Assembly (NCBI RefSeq): GCF_002198665.1
Contig: NZ_MWLM01000039.1
Coordinates: 1-61,810, forward strand
Source of the DNA: Novosphingobium sp. B 225
GTDB lineage: Bacteria; Pseudomonadota; Alphaproteobacteria; Sphingomonadales; Sphingomonadaceae
Reading direction: 5' to 3'
Length of the DNA stretch: 61,810 bases
In this document: positions 43,070-52,834 of the stretch, one piece after another
How positions within the stretch are numbered: position 1 is the stretch's first letter
Layout: each line of letters begins with the position of its first letter
Translations under genes and position numbers: made by a program
The notes under the pieces: model-generated
Told to the model about the DNA's origin: nothing
Databases searched by the model: none
The model's input: only the letters and a program-made list of their open reading frames with translations

Positions 43070-46048
43070 ATGAAGTCTCGCAGCCTTGCCATTTCGATTC
43101 TTGCCAGCGGTGTTGCGCTGGGCGTGTTCGCCTCGCCCGCCATGGCGCAGAGCGCGCCGGACATCACCTCGGCCAACAGCCCTTCCGGTGATGAAGAAGG
43201 CGGCCGCGCGATCATCGTTACCGGTTCGCGGATCAAGCAGGACCCGGGCAAGAGCGCGCTGCCGCTGACGATCATCACCAATGACGATCTGAAGCAGAAC
43301 GCCATTTCCAGCCCCGAACAGCTGACCATGTTCCTGCCTTCGAACGGCACGGGCGCAGATAACCTAGCCTCCAACTCTGACGTCACCACCGGCGCGCAGC
43401 GCGGCACTAATGGCCTGTCCGCCGCCAACCTGCGCGGGCAGGGCAGCGCCGCGACGCTGGTTCTGCTCAACGGTCGTCGGGTGGCCGCGCACGGCCTGTC
43501 GGGCAGCGCGGTGGACGTCAACCAGATCCCCTTCGCCGCGATTGAGCGGGTCGAAATCCTGAAGGACGGGGCCTCGGCGATCTATGGCACCGATGCGATT
43601 GGCGGGGTGATCAACTATATCACCAAGAAGAACTACACCGGGATCGGGGCCCAGGCCTTCACCGATTTCACTGAGAAGTCGGGCGGCAACATCTACAACG
43701 TGTCGGGCATTGCCGGGTACGGCGATCTCAAGAGCCAGGGCTTCAACGTCATGGCCGCCGTGTCGATGCGCTGGAACGAAGGGCTGCGCGGCGATGACCG
43801 CAGCTTCGTCAACACCAACCAGCCCAATCGCGGCCTGTCGGTCGATACCCGCGGAACCCCGATCGCCACGGTGTTCAACATCGGCGCGAACGCCTTCCAG
43901 ACCCCGCTGGGAACGCTGACCCAGGGCCTGACGCTGACTGCGCCCAACGGCGGCAACGCGGCTGCGGGCGGGATCAACACGCTGGCCCTGCCGGGGCAGG
44001 CGGGCTGCACCAGCATGGATGGCGGTCTGCCTTATGACTATGCGCTGTGGAACGCGCCGAACAACTATTACGCCTGCGCCTGGGATACCGGCCGCGCGGC
44101 AGTGATCCAGCAGCCGATCCGCACCCTGACCTATTATGGCCGGGCCACCGTGGAACTGGGCGCGAGCGAGTTTTACGCCGAAGTCACAGGGTCTGACGCC
44201 CATTCGGCCAAGAGCTTTTCGCACAACCAGCTTTCGGCCAATGCCACCAGCCTGCCGCTGGCCTATCCGCTCAACAGCCTGACTGCCGATACCTACAATT
44301 CGGTGTTCAATTCGATCAAGACGGCTTTCGCCGGCAATCCTGCCCAGGCGGCAGCGCTGCAGGCCCGCTATGGCCGCCCGATTGCCTTCCGCTGGCGCTG
44401 CATTCCCTGCGGCGTGCGTGAATATGTGACGGATTCGAAAACCCTGCGTGCCGCCGCCGGGGTCGAAGGCCCGCTGCCGCTGGCCAATTGGGATTACCGC
44501 GCCGGGGTTTCCTGGGCTCGCAGCGAAGTGAGCTCGGTGCTGGGCACGGGTTATTTCTACCGTGGCACGCTCAACAACGGCGCCAATGACCCCAACGCCC
44601 CGATTGCCCCAGGGGCCACCGCGCCGGGGATTGTCGGGCTGATCAACAGCGGGATACTCAACCCCTTCACCCTGAACCAAAGTCAGGCTGCGCTGACCGG
44701 TCTGGCCGCGATCTCGGCTGACGGGACGACGCTGTATGGCGGCAGCTACAAGACGCTTCAGGCCGATGCCTCGCTTTCGGGGCCGCTGTTCGCATTGCCG
44801 GGCGGTGATGCGCAACTGGCGGTGGGTGTGGACTATCGCCGTGAAACCTATGGGTTCAACGGATCGGCCGCCGCTGCGGCGACCGCACCGGTGATTTTCA
44901 ACGCGGCGTTTGACAACGTCAACGCGCTGCTGCCCAAGAACCGCACGGTCAAGGCGGCTTACGCGGAAATCAACCTGCCGGTGATTGACATGTTCGAACT
45001 GACCGGCGCGATCCGCATCGATGACTATTCGGGGTTTGGTTCCACCACCAATCCCAAGGTCACGGCCAAGTTCCAGCCGGTTGATTTCTTCATGCTGCGC
45101 GGTTCCTATTCCACCGGCTTCCGCGTGCCCAGCTTCAACCAGATCTTCAACGGGGTGACCATTTCGCCCTATTCGGGCAGCGATATTGCCGATCCGGTCA
45201 AGTGCCCGGGCGGGGTTCCCAACCTGACCAACCCGGCCTGCGCCTTCATCCGGCCCGATGTGGCCACCGGCGGCAAGATTGATCTGGGGCCGGAAACGTC
45301 GAAGATGGCCAGCCTGGGCGTGGTGCTGCGGCCCACTCCGCGCTGGATGCTGTCGGCAGACTGGTGGTCGATCAAGGTTGAAAACACCATCCAGCTGCTG
45401 TCGCTGCGCCAGTTGATCGACAATGCCTCCCTGTTCCCCGAACGCTTCATCCGCGACGGGGCGGGCAATGTGACCGTGATCGACGATACTTGGGCCAATG
45501 CCGGTGCGCGCGATACGCAAGGGATGGAATTCACCGTGCGCGGCGGATTTGACCTGTGGGGCGCGACCAAGCTGGACGTCGGGTTCGACGGTTCGATGCT
45601 GCTGCGCAAGAAGGAAAAGCTGACCCCGACTGCCGCGTGGAGCGCCAGCCAGATCGGCATTTTCAGCTTTGCCGGGGATCTGGGCCTCAAGTGGAAGCAC
45701 AATGCCTGGCTAACCTATCGTAATGACAAGGTTTCGGCCACGCTGACCCAGATCTTCCGCAATGGCTATCAGAACCAGGCGCTGCCGGGGATCGCGGCGG
45801 GGACCATTGCCCGGCCCGACTTCAACCCGCGGGTCAGCAACTACACCACCTACAACCTGTCGGTCAGCTATCTGGGGCTGATGGATCAGGGCTTCAAGCT
45901 GACCGCCGGGATCAAGAACCTGTTCGACAAGGATCCGCCGTTCGCCATTACGTATGATGGCAACACCGGTGCGGGCAGCTCGTGGGAACCGCGCGTTGCC
46001 GATCCGCGCGGGCGCAGCTTCCAGGTGTCTGCCGAAGTGAAGTTCTGA
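43070..46048 (+). CDS. TonB-dependent outer-membrane receptor
   Basis: The ATG at 43070 gives a 992-residue receptor with a signal peptide ending SPAMAQ. The plug domain shows IIVTGSRIKQDP as a TonB-box-adjacent motif, GQGSAATLVLLNGRRVA and ILKDGASAIYGTDAIGGVINYI. The beta barrel ends in SFQVSAEVKF with the terminal Phe required for outer-membrane insertion. The 'VLLNGRR...NQIPFAAIERVEIL' style is the large sphingomonad/xanthomonad class that imports carbohydrates, peptides or aromatics rather than a siderophore-specific group. No adjacent transport or enzyme genes point to the substrate. It is a single-gene unit closed by a strong terminator. Confidence 0.93.
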   Translation: MKSRSLAISILASGVALGVFASPAMAQSAPDITSANSPSGDEEGGRAIIVTGSRIKQDPGKSALPLTIITNDDLKQNAISSPEQLTMFLPSNGTGADNLASNSDVTTGAQRGTNGLSAANLRGQGSAATLVLLNGRRVAAHGLSGSAVDVNQIPFAAIERVEILKDGASAIYGTDAIGGVINYITKKNYTGIGAQAFTDFTEKSGGNIYNVSGIAGYGDLKSQGFNVMAAVSMRWNEGLRGDDRSFVNTNQPNRGLSVDTRGTPIATVFNIGANAFQTPLGTLTQGLTLTAPNGGNAAAGGINTLALPGQAGCTSMDGGLPYDYALWNAPNNYYACAWDTGRAAVIQQPIRTLTYYGRATVELGASEFYAEVTGSDAHSAKSFSHNQLSANATSLPLAYPLNSLTADTYNSVFNSIKTAFAGNPAQAAALQARYGRPIAFRWRCIPCGVREYVTDSKTLRAAAGVEGPLPLANWDYRAGVSWARSEVSSVLGTGYFYRGTLNNGANDPNAPIAPGATAPGIVGLINSGILNPFTLNQSQAALTGLAAISADGTTLYGGSYKTLQADASLSGPLFALPGGDAQLAVGVDYRRETYGFNGSAAAAATAPVIFNAAFDNVNALLPKNRTVKAAYAEINLPVIDMFELTGAIRIDDYSGFGSTTNPKVTAKFQPVDFFMLRGSYSTGFRVPSFNQIFNGVTISPYSGSDIADPVKCPGGVPNLTNPACAFIRPDVATGGKIDLGPETSKMASLGVVLRPTPRWMLSADWWSIKVENTIQLLSLRQLIDNASLFPERFIRDGAGNVTVIDDTWANAGARDTQGMEFTVRGGFDLWGATKLDVGFDGSMLLRKKEKLTPTAAWSASQIGIFSFAGDLGLKWKHNAWLTYRNDKVSATLTQIFRNGYQNQALPGIAAGTIARPDFNPRVSNYTTYNLSVSYLGLMDQGFKLTAGIKNLFDKDPPFAITYDGNTGAGSSWEPRVADPRGRSFQVSAEVKF

Positions 46049-46072
46049 CCAGCGAATCGGGTGTTCGAATCA

Positions 46073-46103
46073 GGGGGCGTAGCCGCGGCTACGCCCCCTT
46101 TTT
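46073..46103 (+). terminator. Strong intrinsic terminator after TonB receptor
   Basis: GGGGGCGTAGCC and GGCTACGCCCCC form a 12-bp GC-rich stem with a minimal central turn, directly followed by TTTTT at 46099-46103. This is a textbook rho-independent terminator for the receptor gene, 25 bp after its stop. Confidence 0.92.
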
Positions 46104-46219
46104 GCTGCATTTTTGGGCGAACCATCTGTGATCAAACACCAATTCGTTCTTAACGGGTGGTTTACCCCAGTGTGGCAGTTTCCTGTGTAATCGAAGCAGT
46201 TGTTTCCGGATGCGACCTC

Positions 46220-46534
46220 ATGGAAATGCCAAGTCAGCAGCAATTCGCAACGACAAGCGGTCGGCGTGCCGACCGTGCGCCGTTCGATGCCAGCGTCACC
46301 TTTCGCGCGGGAACGCGCAAGGCTGCGGTGCGCGTGCGTGACATTTCCACTTTGGGTGCCCGGATCGGCGGAGTCTTTCTGGTCCATGTCGATGACCGCT
46401 TTTTCCTGACCCTGCCCGGGCTGGAATCGATCGAAGCGCGGGTTGCTTGGGTGACCGATTTCGAATTCGGCTGCGAATTTGCGAAACCGATTAATCCGGT
46501 GATCCTTGAAAGCCTGATGCGCCGGATCCGCTAA
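46220..46534 (+). CDS. Single-domain PilZ protein
   Basis: From ATG 46220 (or 46226) the protein has 104 residues. RRADRAPFDASVTFRAGTR provides the RxxxR-type arginines and VRDISTLGARIGG the DxSxxG motif of a cyclic di-GMP-binding PilZ domain. It shares LTLPGLESI(E/Q) and a similar ending with the PilZ protein at 47953-48312, so the two are paralogues. It has no other domain. It probably acts as an adaptor. It lies 43 bp before cfa in the same direction. Confidence 0.82.
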   Translation: MEMPSQQQFATTSGRRADRAPFDASVTFRAGTRKAAVRVRDISTLGARIGGVFLVHVDDRFFLTLPGLESIEARVAWVTDFEFGCEFAKPINPVILESLMRRIR

Positions 46535-46577
46535 TCGGGATTGCCCCTTAAAGCGGGCGGCGTCATAAGCCCCCCGC

Positions 46578-47822
46578 ATGACCGCACAAGGGCAGAACGG
46601 CAGGGGCGCAGCACTGATTGCGGGCGGAAAACCGATTGGCATCGGCTTGCCCTGGCTTGCCCGGATCTGGGCGGGCGGTTTTCACAAATTGTTGGACCGG
46701 ATTGACCGGGGGCTGGCCAGCGGAGCGATCCACGCGCGCTTGCCCGATGGCACGCGCCGGGTGCTGGGCGGCCGCGCACCGGGTTTTGAGCCGGTGGTTG
46801 AACTGCACGATTGGCGCGCGCTGGTGCGGCTGGCAACGGGTGGTTCGATCGGCTGGTATCAGGCCTGGGAAGCCGGGGAATGGTCCAGCCCGGACCCGGT
46901 CCCGCTGTTTGCCTTGTTCATGGCCAATGCCGAAACCCTGGGCGGGACGGCGCGGGCGCGGGGGCCGTGGCGGATGCTGGCGCGGGGTCTGCACTGGCTG
47001 CACCGCAACAGCAAGGCCGGCTCGCGCCGCAACATCCACGCACACTATGATCTGGGCAATGATTTCTACGCCCAGTGGCTCGATCCGGCGATGGTCTATT
47101 CCAGCGCGCGGTTCGATAGCGGGGCGCTGGATTTGCCCGCCGCGCAGCAGGCCAAGCTGGCCAGCATTGCCGAGCGGGTGAGCGGCGCGGAAACCGTGCT
47201 TGAAATCGGCTGCGGCTGGGGTGCGTTGGCGGCACATCTGGCCGGGCAGGGGGCGGCGGTTACCGCGATCAGCCTGTCGGACGAACAGCTGGACTGGGCC
47301 CGCGCGCAGCATCACGGCACTATCGATTTTCGCAAGCAGGATTACCGCGATGTCAGCGGCCAGTATGACGGGATCGTCAGCGTCGAAATGGTCGAGGCGG
47401 TCGGGCGGGAATACTGGGGCGCCTATTTCGATTGCCTGGCCCGCAATCTGAAGCCCGGCGGGCGTGCCGCGATCCAGTATATCGCGATCCGGGATGCACT
47501 GTTCCCGGCCTATGCCGCCAGCGCCGATTTCATTCAGGCCTATGTCTTTCCCGGCGGCATGCTGGTGAGCGAGGCGGAGTTCCGCTTGCTGGCCGCGCAG
47601 CGCGGGCTGGACTGGACCGATCAGGTCGATTTCCCGATCGACTATGCCGAAACGCTGCGGATCTGGCGCGAAAACTTCGATGCGGCGGTGGCCGATGGCC
47701 GCTTGCCGGCGGGGTTTGACCAGCGCTTTGCCGATCTGTGGCGATACTATCTGATGTATTGCGAAGGCGGCTTTCGCGGGGGCGGGATCACCGTGGCCCA
47801 GGTAACGCTGGTCAAGGGTTGA
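46578..47822 (+). CDS. cfa: Cyclopropane-fatty-acyl-phospholipid synthase family enzyme
   Basis: This 414-residue enzyme transfers a methylene from SAM to membrane lipid double bonds. The N-terminal lipid-binding domain is followed by NIHAHYDLGNDFYAQWLD near 152-170 and SAM motif I VLEIGCGWGALAAHL near 205-219. GGRAAIQYIAIRD, YVFPGGMLVSEAEF and MYCEGGFRGGGI are all family signatures. The catalytic Cys in YCEGGF is present. Length is normal. It may be co-transcribed with the PilZ gene upstream. Cyclopropane rings usually protect membranes in stationary phase or acid. A relative that only methylates a different lipid cannot be excluded. Confidence 0.9.
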   Translation: MTAQGQNGRGAALIAGGKPIGIGLPWLARIWAGGFHKLLDRIDRGLASGAIHARLPDGTRRVLGGRAPGFEPVVELHDWRALVRLATGGSIGWYQAWEAGEWSSPDPVPLFALFMANAETLGGTARARGPWRMLARGLHWLHRNSKAGSRRNIHAHYDLGNDFYAQWLDPAMVYSSARFDSGALDLPAAQQAKLASIAERVSGAETVLEIGCGWGALAAHLAGQGAAVTAISLSDEQLDWARAQHHGTIDFRKQDYRDVSGQYDGIVSVEMVEAVGREYWGAYFDCLARNLKPGGRAAIQYIAIRDALFPAYAASADFIQAYVFPGGMLVSEAEFRLLAAQRGLDWTDQVDFPIDYAETLRIWRENFDAAVADGRLPAGFDQRFADLWRYYLMYCEGGFRGGGITVAQVTLVKG

Positions 47823-47952
47823 GCCCCCGCCCGGACGCGGTTGGCGGAGCACCTGCTATGGGGGGCACAGGGCGGGGCCGCAGCTTGCATCCGGACGGGG
47901 ACTGCGATTGGGGGCCGTGCGGCCCCGCAACCGATCAGGAGATGGGGGCCAC

Positions 47953-48312
47953 TCAGGTCAGCGGGCGGAACGTCGGTGCGTTGCTGTAACGCGTCAGGAT
48001 GTTGTCGTGGATCACCGGGCTGAGCAGCTGTTCGAAGGCACAGCCGGCCAGGCTGTTATCCCACCAGATCACTTCGCTTTGCAGCGATTCGAGCCCGGGC
48101 AGGGTCAGCCAGCAGATCATACCCGGCTGCAGCCGGTTCACTGCAGCGGCGCAGAACCCGCTCAGCGACAGATCATGCACCACCGTCTGAAAGCCCCGCC
48201 CGCCTGACATGCGCAGCGTGGCCGGGATCGATATGCGCGTGCGCGGGGCACTGCGATCTTCCTGCGCGGCCGCGAAATAGGGGTCCCGCGTCTGGATCAG
48301 ATAGTCACTCAT
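47953..48312 (-). CDS. Single-domain PilZ protein, paralogue of 46220-46534
   Basis: The ATG at 48312 gives 119 residues. DRSAPRTRISIPATLRM has the arginine motif and VVHDLSLSGFCAA the DxSxxG motif, as needed for cyclic di-GMP binding. WLTLPGLESLQSEVIWWDNS aligns with the partner's FLTLPGLESIEARVAWVTDF. It points toward cfa from the other side, so two related PilZ genes flank cfa. The N-terminal MSDYLIQTRDPYFAAAQE is unique to it. Function unknown beyond a probable c-di-GMP effector. Confidence 0.82.
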   Translation of the reverse strand: MSDYLIQTRDPYFAAAQEDRSAPRTRISIPATLRMSGGRGFQTVVHDLSLSGFCAAAVNRLQPGMICWLTLPGLESLQSEVIWWDNSLAGCAFEQLLSPVIHDNILTRYSNAPTFRPLT

Positions 48313-48394
48313 GGCCTGCAACCCTCCTGCTTGTCCTGCCAATGTGTTGCCGGGCAGGCTTTGCAAAGAATGGCGGTTGCTGGTTGCGAGGGGA

Positions 48395-49108
48395 TTATGA
48401 GGGCTGGTTAACCCGCAGCCGGTGCGGAGAGGCGAATTGTTCACCAAGCAGCGAAACCACGCTGCTCGCCACCACTTCCGGAAGCTTGACCGTGGCGGGG
48501 TCTTCGCCGGGATAAGCGCGGGCGCGCATCGCGGTGCGGGTGGCGCCGGGATCGACAATCGCAACGCGTACCTTGCTGATATTGCGCACTTCTTGCGCAT
48601 AGCAATCGACCAGCACTTCGCCCGCGGCCTTGCTGGCGGCATAGGCACCCCAGTAGGCCCGCGGCGCGGTGGCGACCGACGTGGTGAGGTAAACGAAGCG
48701 TGCGTCGGGGCTGCGGCGCAGCAGCGGATCGAATGCCCCGATCAGCGCCTGGGTGGCCAGCGTGTTGGTGGTCAGCGCCTTGGAGAAGGCCGGCTGGTCA
48801 ATATCCGTCACCGGGGTGAGCTGGGGGAGAATCGCTGCGCAGTGGACCAGCATGTCGAGCTGCTGCCAGCGCCCGGCGAGCGCGGTGGCGAGGCGGGAGA
48901 TGCCGTCGCTTTCGCCCAGGTCCACCGGGGCAATCGTCGCCGCGCCGCCGCTGGAGAAGATTCGTTCCTCCACCGCTTCCAGCGCCTTCACATCGCGCCC
49001 GGTCAGGATGACGTGCGCCCCTTCGGTCGCCAGCGCTTCAGCAATGGCGGCACCGATCCCGCGGCTCGATCCGGTGACGAGCGCGACCTGGCCTGCAAAC
49101 CCGCTCAC
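48395..49108 (-). CDS. Short-chain dehydrogenase/reductase
   Basis: The 237-residue classical SDR has the cofactor motif VTGSSRGIG at 11-19, DLGESDG acid contact, LVHCAAIL (NAG-equivalent) and the catalytic Tyr156-x3-Lys160 in YAASK with the serine in YLTTSVATA. PVDLG and NISKVRVAIVDPGATRT complete the fold. It reduces or oxidises an unknown alcohol/ketone with NAD(P)H. Its start overlaps the purF stop by 4 bp, an arrangement I recall from other sphingomonads, so it is made with PurF although no purine role is evident. Confidence 0.88.
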   Translation of the reverse strand: MSGFAGQVALVTGSSRGIGAAIAEALATEGAHVILTGRDVKALEAVEERIFSSGGAATIAPVDLGESDGISRLATALAGRWQQLDMLVHCAAILPQLTPVTDIDQPAFSKALTTNTLATQALIGAFDPLLRRSPDARFVYLTTSVATAPRAYWGAYAASKAAGEVLVDCYAQEVRNISKVRVAIVDPGATRTAMRARAYPGEDPATVKLPEVVASSVVSLLGEQFASPHRLRVNQPS

Positions 49109-50577
49109 GCAGGCAGCCCGACCGGGAAGGGCAGCTGATCGACATCGGCCTCCCGCTCGGCCAGGTCGGTCAGGCGGGTGGGATAGTCGCCGGTGAAGCA
49201 GGCATCGCAGTGCTGCGGGCAGCCCGTGTTGCGCTGCTTTTCACCCACCGCGCGGTAAAGCCCGTCGATCGAAACGAAAGCCAGACTGTCCGCGACGATG
49301 AATTTGGTCATCTCCTGGATGTCCATCCGCGCGGCGAGCAGCTTGTGCCGTTCGGGCGTATCGACGCCATAGAAGCACGAATGGCTGGTCGGCGGGCTGG
49401 CGACGCGGAAGTGGACTTCCTTGGCCCCGGCATCGCGCATCATCTGCACGATCTTCATGCTGGTGGTGCCGCGCACGATCGAATCGTCGATCAGCACGAT
49501 CCGCTTGCCTTCCACCAGCGCGCGGTTGGCGTTGTGCTTGCGCTTGACATCGGCATGGCGCGCGCCGTCGCTGGGCTGGATGAAAGTCCGGCCGACATAG
49601 TGCGAACGGATGATCCCCAGGCCAAACGGAATCCCGCTTTCCTGCGCATAACCGATTGCCGCGGGCACGCCGCTGTCCGGCACGGGGACGACCAGATCGG
49701 CCTCTACCGGGGCTTCACGCGCCAGTTCCGCCCCGATCCGGCGGCGCACTTCGTAAACCGAGTGACCGCCCATCACCGAATCCGGGCGGCTGAAATAGAC
49801 ATGCTCGAAAATGCAGGGGCGCTGCGGGTGGTCGCCGAACGGCCGGTGGCTGCTGATCCGGCCGTCCTGGCGCACTTCAACAATTTCGCCCGGCTCTACC
49901 TCGCGCACGAAATCCGCGCCGACCACGTCAAGCGCAACGGTTTCGCTGGCGAATACGGTGGCATCGCCGATCTTGCCCATCACCAGGGGACGAATGCCGA
50001 GCGGATCGCGGCAGGCGATCATCCGCTTCGGCGTCATGCAGATCAGCGAATAGGCGCCTTCGACCATCCGCAGCGCATCGACGAACCGGTCAAGCAGGGT
50101 GGGATAGCGGCTGGTCGCGATCAGGTGGATGATGACTTCGGTGTCAGAGGTCGACTGGAAAATCGCCCCTTTGCTCACCAGCTCCTGCTTGAGGTGCATG
50201 GCGTTGGAAATGTTGCCGTTGTGCGCAATCGAGAACCCGCCGCGCGCCAGATCGGCGAACAACGGCTGGACGTTGCGCAGCCCCTGGCCTCCAGTGGTCG
50301 AATAGCGCACATGGCCCGATGCCATCGCGCCGGGCAGTTCGGACAGGATCGCCCCTTCGGAAAACACCTGCGCGACATGGCCAAGGCCCCGCCGGGCATA
50401 GAATTCCGCGCCGTCCCAGCTGACGATCCCGCAGGCTTCCTGCCCGCGGTGCTGCAATGCGTGCAGGCCAAGCGCCGTGGTCGCGGCCGCTTCGGGAGTG
50501 CCGATCACGCCGAAAATGCCGCATTCCTCGCGAAGCTTGTCACCGTCCGCGTCGAGGAAAGGATGTGTGATGTTCAT
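49105..50577 (-). CDS. purF: Amidophosphoribosyltransferase
   Basis: This first enzyme of purine synthesis makes phosphoribosylamine from PRPP and glutamine. From ATG 50577 (AGGTGA upstream) it has 490 residues. An 18-residue propeptide precedes Cys19 in REECGIFG, which becomes the N-terminal glutaminase nucleophile after self-cleavage. HALQHRGQEACGI, HVRYSTTGGQGLRN and AHNGNISN form the glutaminase domain. The PRPP loop IVLIDDSIVRGTTS and SPPTSHSCFYGVDTP follow. Cysteines in NTGCPQHCDACFTGDYP match the 4Fe-4S type of PurF. The SDR gene follows with a 4-bp overlap. Confidence 0.97.
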   Translation of the reverse strand: MNITHPFLDADGDKLREECGIFGVIGTPEAAATTALGLHALQHRGQEACGIVSWDGAEFYARRGLGHVAQVFSEGAILSELPGAMASGHVRYSTTGGQGLRNVQPLFADLARGGFSIAHNGNISNAMHLKQELVSKGAIFQSTSDTEVIIHLIATSRYPTLLDRFVDALRMVEGAYSLICMTPKRMIACRDPLGIRPLVMGKIGDATVFASETVALDVVGADFVREVEPGEIVEVRQDGRISSHRPFGDHPQRPCIFEHVYFSRPDSVMGGHSVYEVRRRIGAELAREAPVEADLVVPVPDSGVPAAIGYAQESGIPFGLGIIRSHYVGRTFIQPSDGARHADVKRKHNANRALVEGKRIVLIDDSIVRGTTSMKIVQMMRDAGAKEVHFRVASPPTSHSCFYGVDTPERHKLLAARMDIQEMTKFIVADSLAFVSIDGLYRAVGEKQRNTGCPQHCDACFTGDYPTRLTDLAEREADVDQLPFPVGLPA

Positions 50578-50731
50578 GGATTCACCTGGGCCGTGGTGAC
50601 GCGCCTTTGGCCCCTGTCGCGCGCGAAAGCAAGCGGGTGCTGCGGCTTTTGCGACGCTTAGCACCAGGCAGCACTTGCCCGCCGCAGCGTGAATGGTGCA
50701 ACACCTTCAAATTCCACCACGGAGGACCCCG

Positions 50732-51514
50732 ATGATACTTCGATTGCTGACCGGTGCCGGGCTGCTTCCGCTGGCGCTGATGACCGCGACCGCACAGGCC
50801 GCCGCGCCTGCACCGGGCGAAATTTCGCTGCACATCGAAACCACCGCCACCGCCGTGCCTGACACGGCTTTCGTGATTATCCGGATCACGGGGCAGGGCC
50901 CAACGCGCGAGGAAGCCCGCGCCGCACTGGACGCCCCGCGAGCCGAAATGAACCGCGCGCTGGGCGAACTGGGCGTGGCCGAGAAAGACCGCATCAAGCT
51001 GCCGGAGACGGTGGAGGTCAGCATGGTTGAATCCGTCGAAGCGGTTGCCATTATTCCCGATGCCGACTGCGGCGCCAGGAAGTGCAAATCGCGCAAGGGG
51101 CAGGAACCAATGGTTGCTCCGCCGCGGTCGGTATTTGATGCCAACGAGGAATGGCAGATCACCATGCACCAGCCGCAGGGCATGGCCAGGCTAAGCGCGA
51201 TCGAGGGCGAGAATCTGCGCGTTACTCCGGTCGAAGGCGCAGGCACCTTTTACAGCGATCCGGCCAAGGCCCGCGACGAGGCCGTGGCCAAGGCCTTCGC
51301 CGACGCCCGCGAAGAGGCTGATCGCTATGCCCGGGCGCTGGGTTACAAGGTGGTGCGGATCGAACGGGTCAGCAACGCCAAGCCTGCGCTCAACATGCCT
51401 GACATCATCGGCACTTTCGCCATGCTGGACAAGCGCGCCGCACGCGAAGCGTTCTTCCAGCAAGGCACCATGGCCGTCGGCGTCGCCATCGATTTCGTGA
51501 TCGCGCCGAAATAG
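50732..51514 (+). CDS. SIMPL-domain (DUF541) periplasmic protein
   Basis: The ATG at 50732 follows GGAGG and gives 260 residues with a signal peptide (LLTGAGLLPLALMTATAQAA). The SIMPL domain is recognised by PGEISLHIETTATAVPDTAF, ITGQGPTREEARAALDAPRA and the C-terminal DPAKARDEAVAKAFADAREEADRYARALG, which is the conserved helix. Family members such as E. coli YggE and bacterial BP26 reduce oxidative stress or form periplasmic rings; no activity is firm. An inserted loop with CGARKCKS may hold a disulfide. It diverges from purF. Confidence 0.88.
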   Translation: MILRLLTGAGLLPLALMTATAQAAAPAPGEISLHIETTATAVPDTAFVIIRITGQGPTREEARAALDAPRAEMNRALGELGVAEKDRIKLPETVEVSMVESVEAVAIIPDADCGARKCKSRKGQEPMVAPPRSVFDANEEWQITMHQPQGMARLSAIEGENLRVTPVEGAGTFYSDPAKARDEAVAKAFADAREEADRYARALGYKVVRIERVSNAKPALNMPDIIGTFAMLDKRAAREAFFQQGTMAVGVAIDFVIAPK

Positions 51515-51592
51515 ACCTCACGCCCCGCCTTGCCACTGGGCGGGCGGGGGCCTACATCGGCGCGTGATGTCGCACCCAGCCGGACCAGCCGC

Positions 51593-52834
51593 TTGATCCT
51601 CTCCCCCTTCGAATGGACCATCGCCAGGCGCTATATGCTGCCCGGACGCGGCGAGGCGGTGATTGCCGTGGTCGCCGGGATCGGGGTGGGCGTGGTCATG
51701 CTCTCGGTCGCCATGCTGGTGATCGTGATGAGCGTGATGAACGGCTTTCGCGCCGAACTGTTTGACAAGATCGTCGGGCTGAACGGCCATGCGATCATTC
51801 AGGGCTATGGCGGGCGGCTGGATAACTGGCGCGATGTGCTGAAGGAAGTGCGCACCGTGCCCGGCGTTACCCGTGCTTCGCCGCTGATCGAACAGCCACT
51901 GCTGGCCAGCTTCAACGGCCGGGTCGAGGCGATTTTTGCGCGCGGGCAGACGGCCGAAGATATTCAGCGGCTGGGGCCAAAGGTTCAGGCCGGGGCGCTC
52001 GCCAGCCTGCAGCCAGAAGCCGGCAATGTCGCGCTCGGCAGCGAACTCGCCGCCAATCTGGGCGCGCGGGTGGGCGATACGATCACGATCATCAATCCGC
52101 AGGGGCAAAGCACACCCTTCGGCACGGTCCCGCGCCAGATCAGCTATACCGTCAGCGCGATTTTCGAGATCGGGGTCTATGATCTGGATGAACGGTTCGT
52201 CGTGATGCCGATGCAGGATGCGCAGACCCTGCTGCTGCTGGGGGATAGCGTGGGCATGATCGAAGTATCGGTGACCGATCCCGATCACGTGGCCGAACTG
52301 CTTGGCCCGCTGGCGCAGAAACTGTCCGGGCAGGCGGTGGTGACGGATTGGAAGCAGATGAACGCCAGCCTGTTCGAAGCCTTGCAGGTGGAACGCGTGG
52401 CGATGTTCTTTGCGCTGTCGATCATCGTGCTGGTGGCGGCGTTCAACATCCTGTCATCACTGATTATGCTGGTCCGTTCCAAAAGCCGCGACATCGCGAT
52501 CCTGCGCACCATGGGGGCAACGCGGCGTTCGATCCTGAAGATCTTTGTCACCACCGGATCGGTGATCGGGCTGACGGGGATGCTGTCGGGGCTGGTGCTG
52601 GGCTTTATCGTACTGTTTTTCCGCGGCGGGATTGTGCGGGCCATCGAATTCGTGACCGGGCAAAACCTGTGGGATCCCAAGATCCGCTTTCTGACCGAAT
52701 TGCCCAGCCGCACCGATCCAGTGGAAGTGCTGGCAATCTGCGGCATGGCCATGCTGTTCAGCTTTCTTGCCACGCTTTACCCGGCCTGGCGCGCTGCCAG
52801 CACCGATCCTGTGCAGGTGCTGCGTTATGAGTGA
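51593..52834 (+). CDS. lolC: Lipoprotein-releasing ABC transporter permease (LolC/E)
   Basis: A TTG at 51593 gives [16 protein letters not shown], the family start, and 413 residues. Four helices frame a large periplasmic domain: helix 1 at about 26-50 ([20 protein letters not shown]), the MacB-PCD periplasmic part to about 275, then [40 protein letters not shown] and [20 protein letters not shown]. It extracts lipoproteins from the inner membrane to LolA. One permease gene, not separate lolC and lolE, serves here, so it probably works as a homodimer (LolF type). It overlaps lolD by 8 bp. Confidence 0.93.
   Translation: MILSPFEWTIARRYMLPGRGEAVIAVVAGIGVGVVMLSVAMLVIVMSVMNGFRAELFDKIVGLNGHAIIQGYGGRLDNWRDVLKEVRTVPGVTRASPLIEQPLLASFNGRVEAIFARGQTAEDIQRLGPKVQAGALASLQPEAGNVALGSELAANLGARVGDTITIINPQGQSTPFGTVPRQISYTVSAIFEIGVYDLDERFVVMPMQDAQTLLLLGDSVGMIEVSVTDPDHVAELLGPLAQKLSGQAVVTDWKQMNASLFEALQVERVAMFFALSIIVLVAAFNILSSLIMLVRSKSRDIAILRTMGATRRSILKIFVTTGSVIGLTGMLSGLVLGFIVLFFRGGIVRAIEFVTGQNLWDPKIRFLTELPSRTDPVEVLAICGMAMLFSFLATLYPAWRAASTDPVQVLRYE

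Noticed and set aside
43364..45700. 778-codon open frame on the minus strand
   Set aside because: It lies wholly antisense to the TonB receptor, is rich in His, Arg and Gly with no domain, and is the usual by-product of GC-rich codon bias.
46054..46071. Two GAATC sites after the TonB receptor as a second methylation array
   Set aside because: They lie between a stop codon and a terminator, are only two, and are 13 bp apart.
46563..47852. 429-codon open frame on the minus strand
   Set aside because: Antisense to cfa, which is clearly real.
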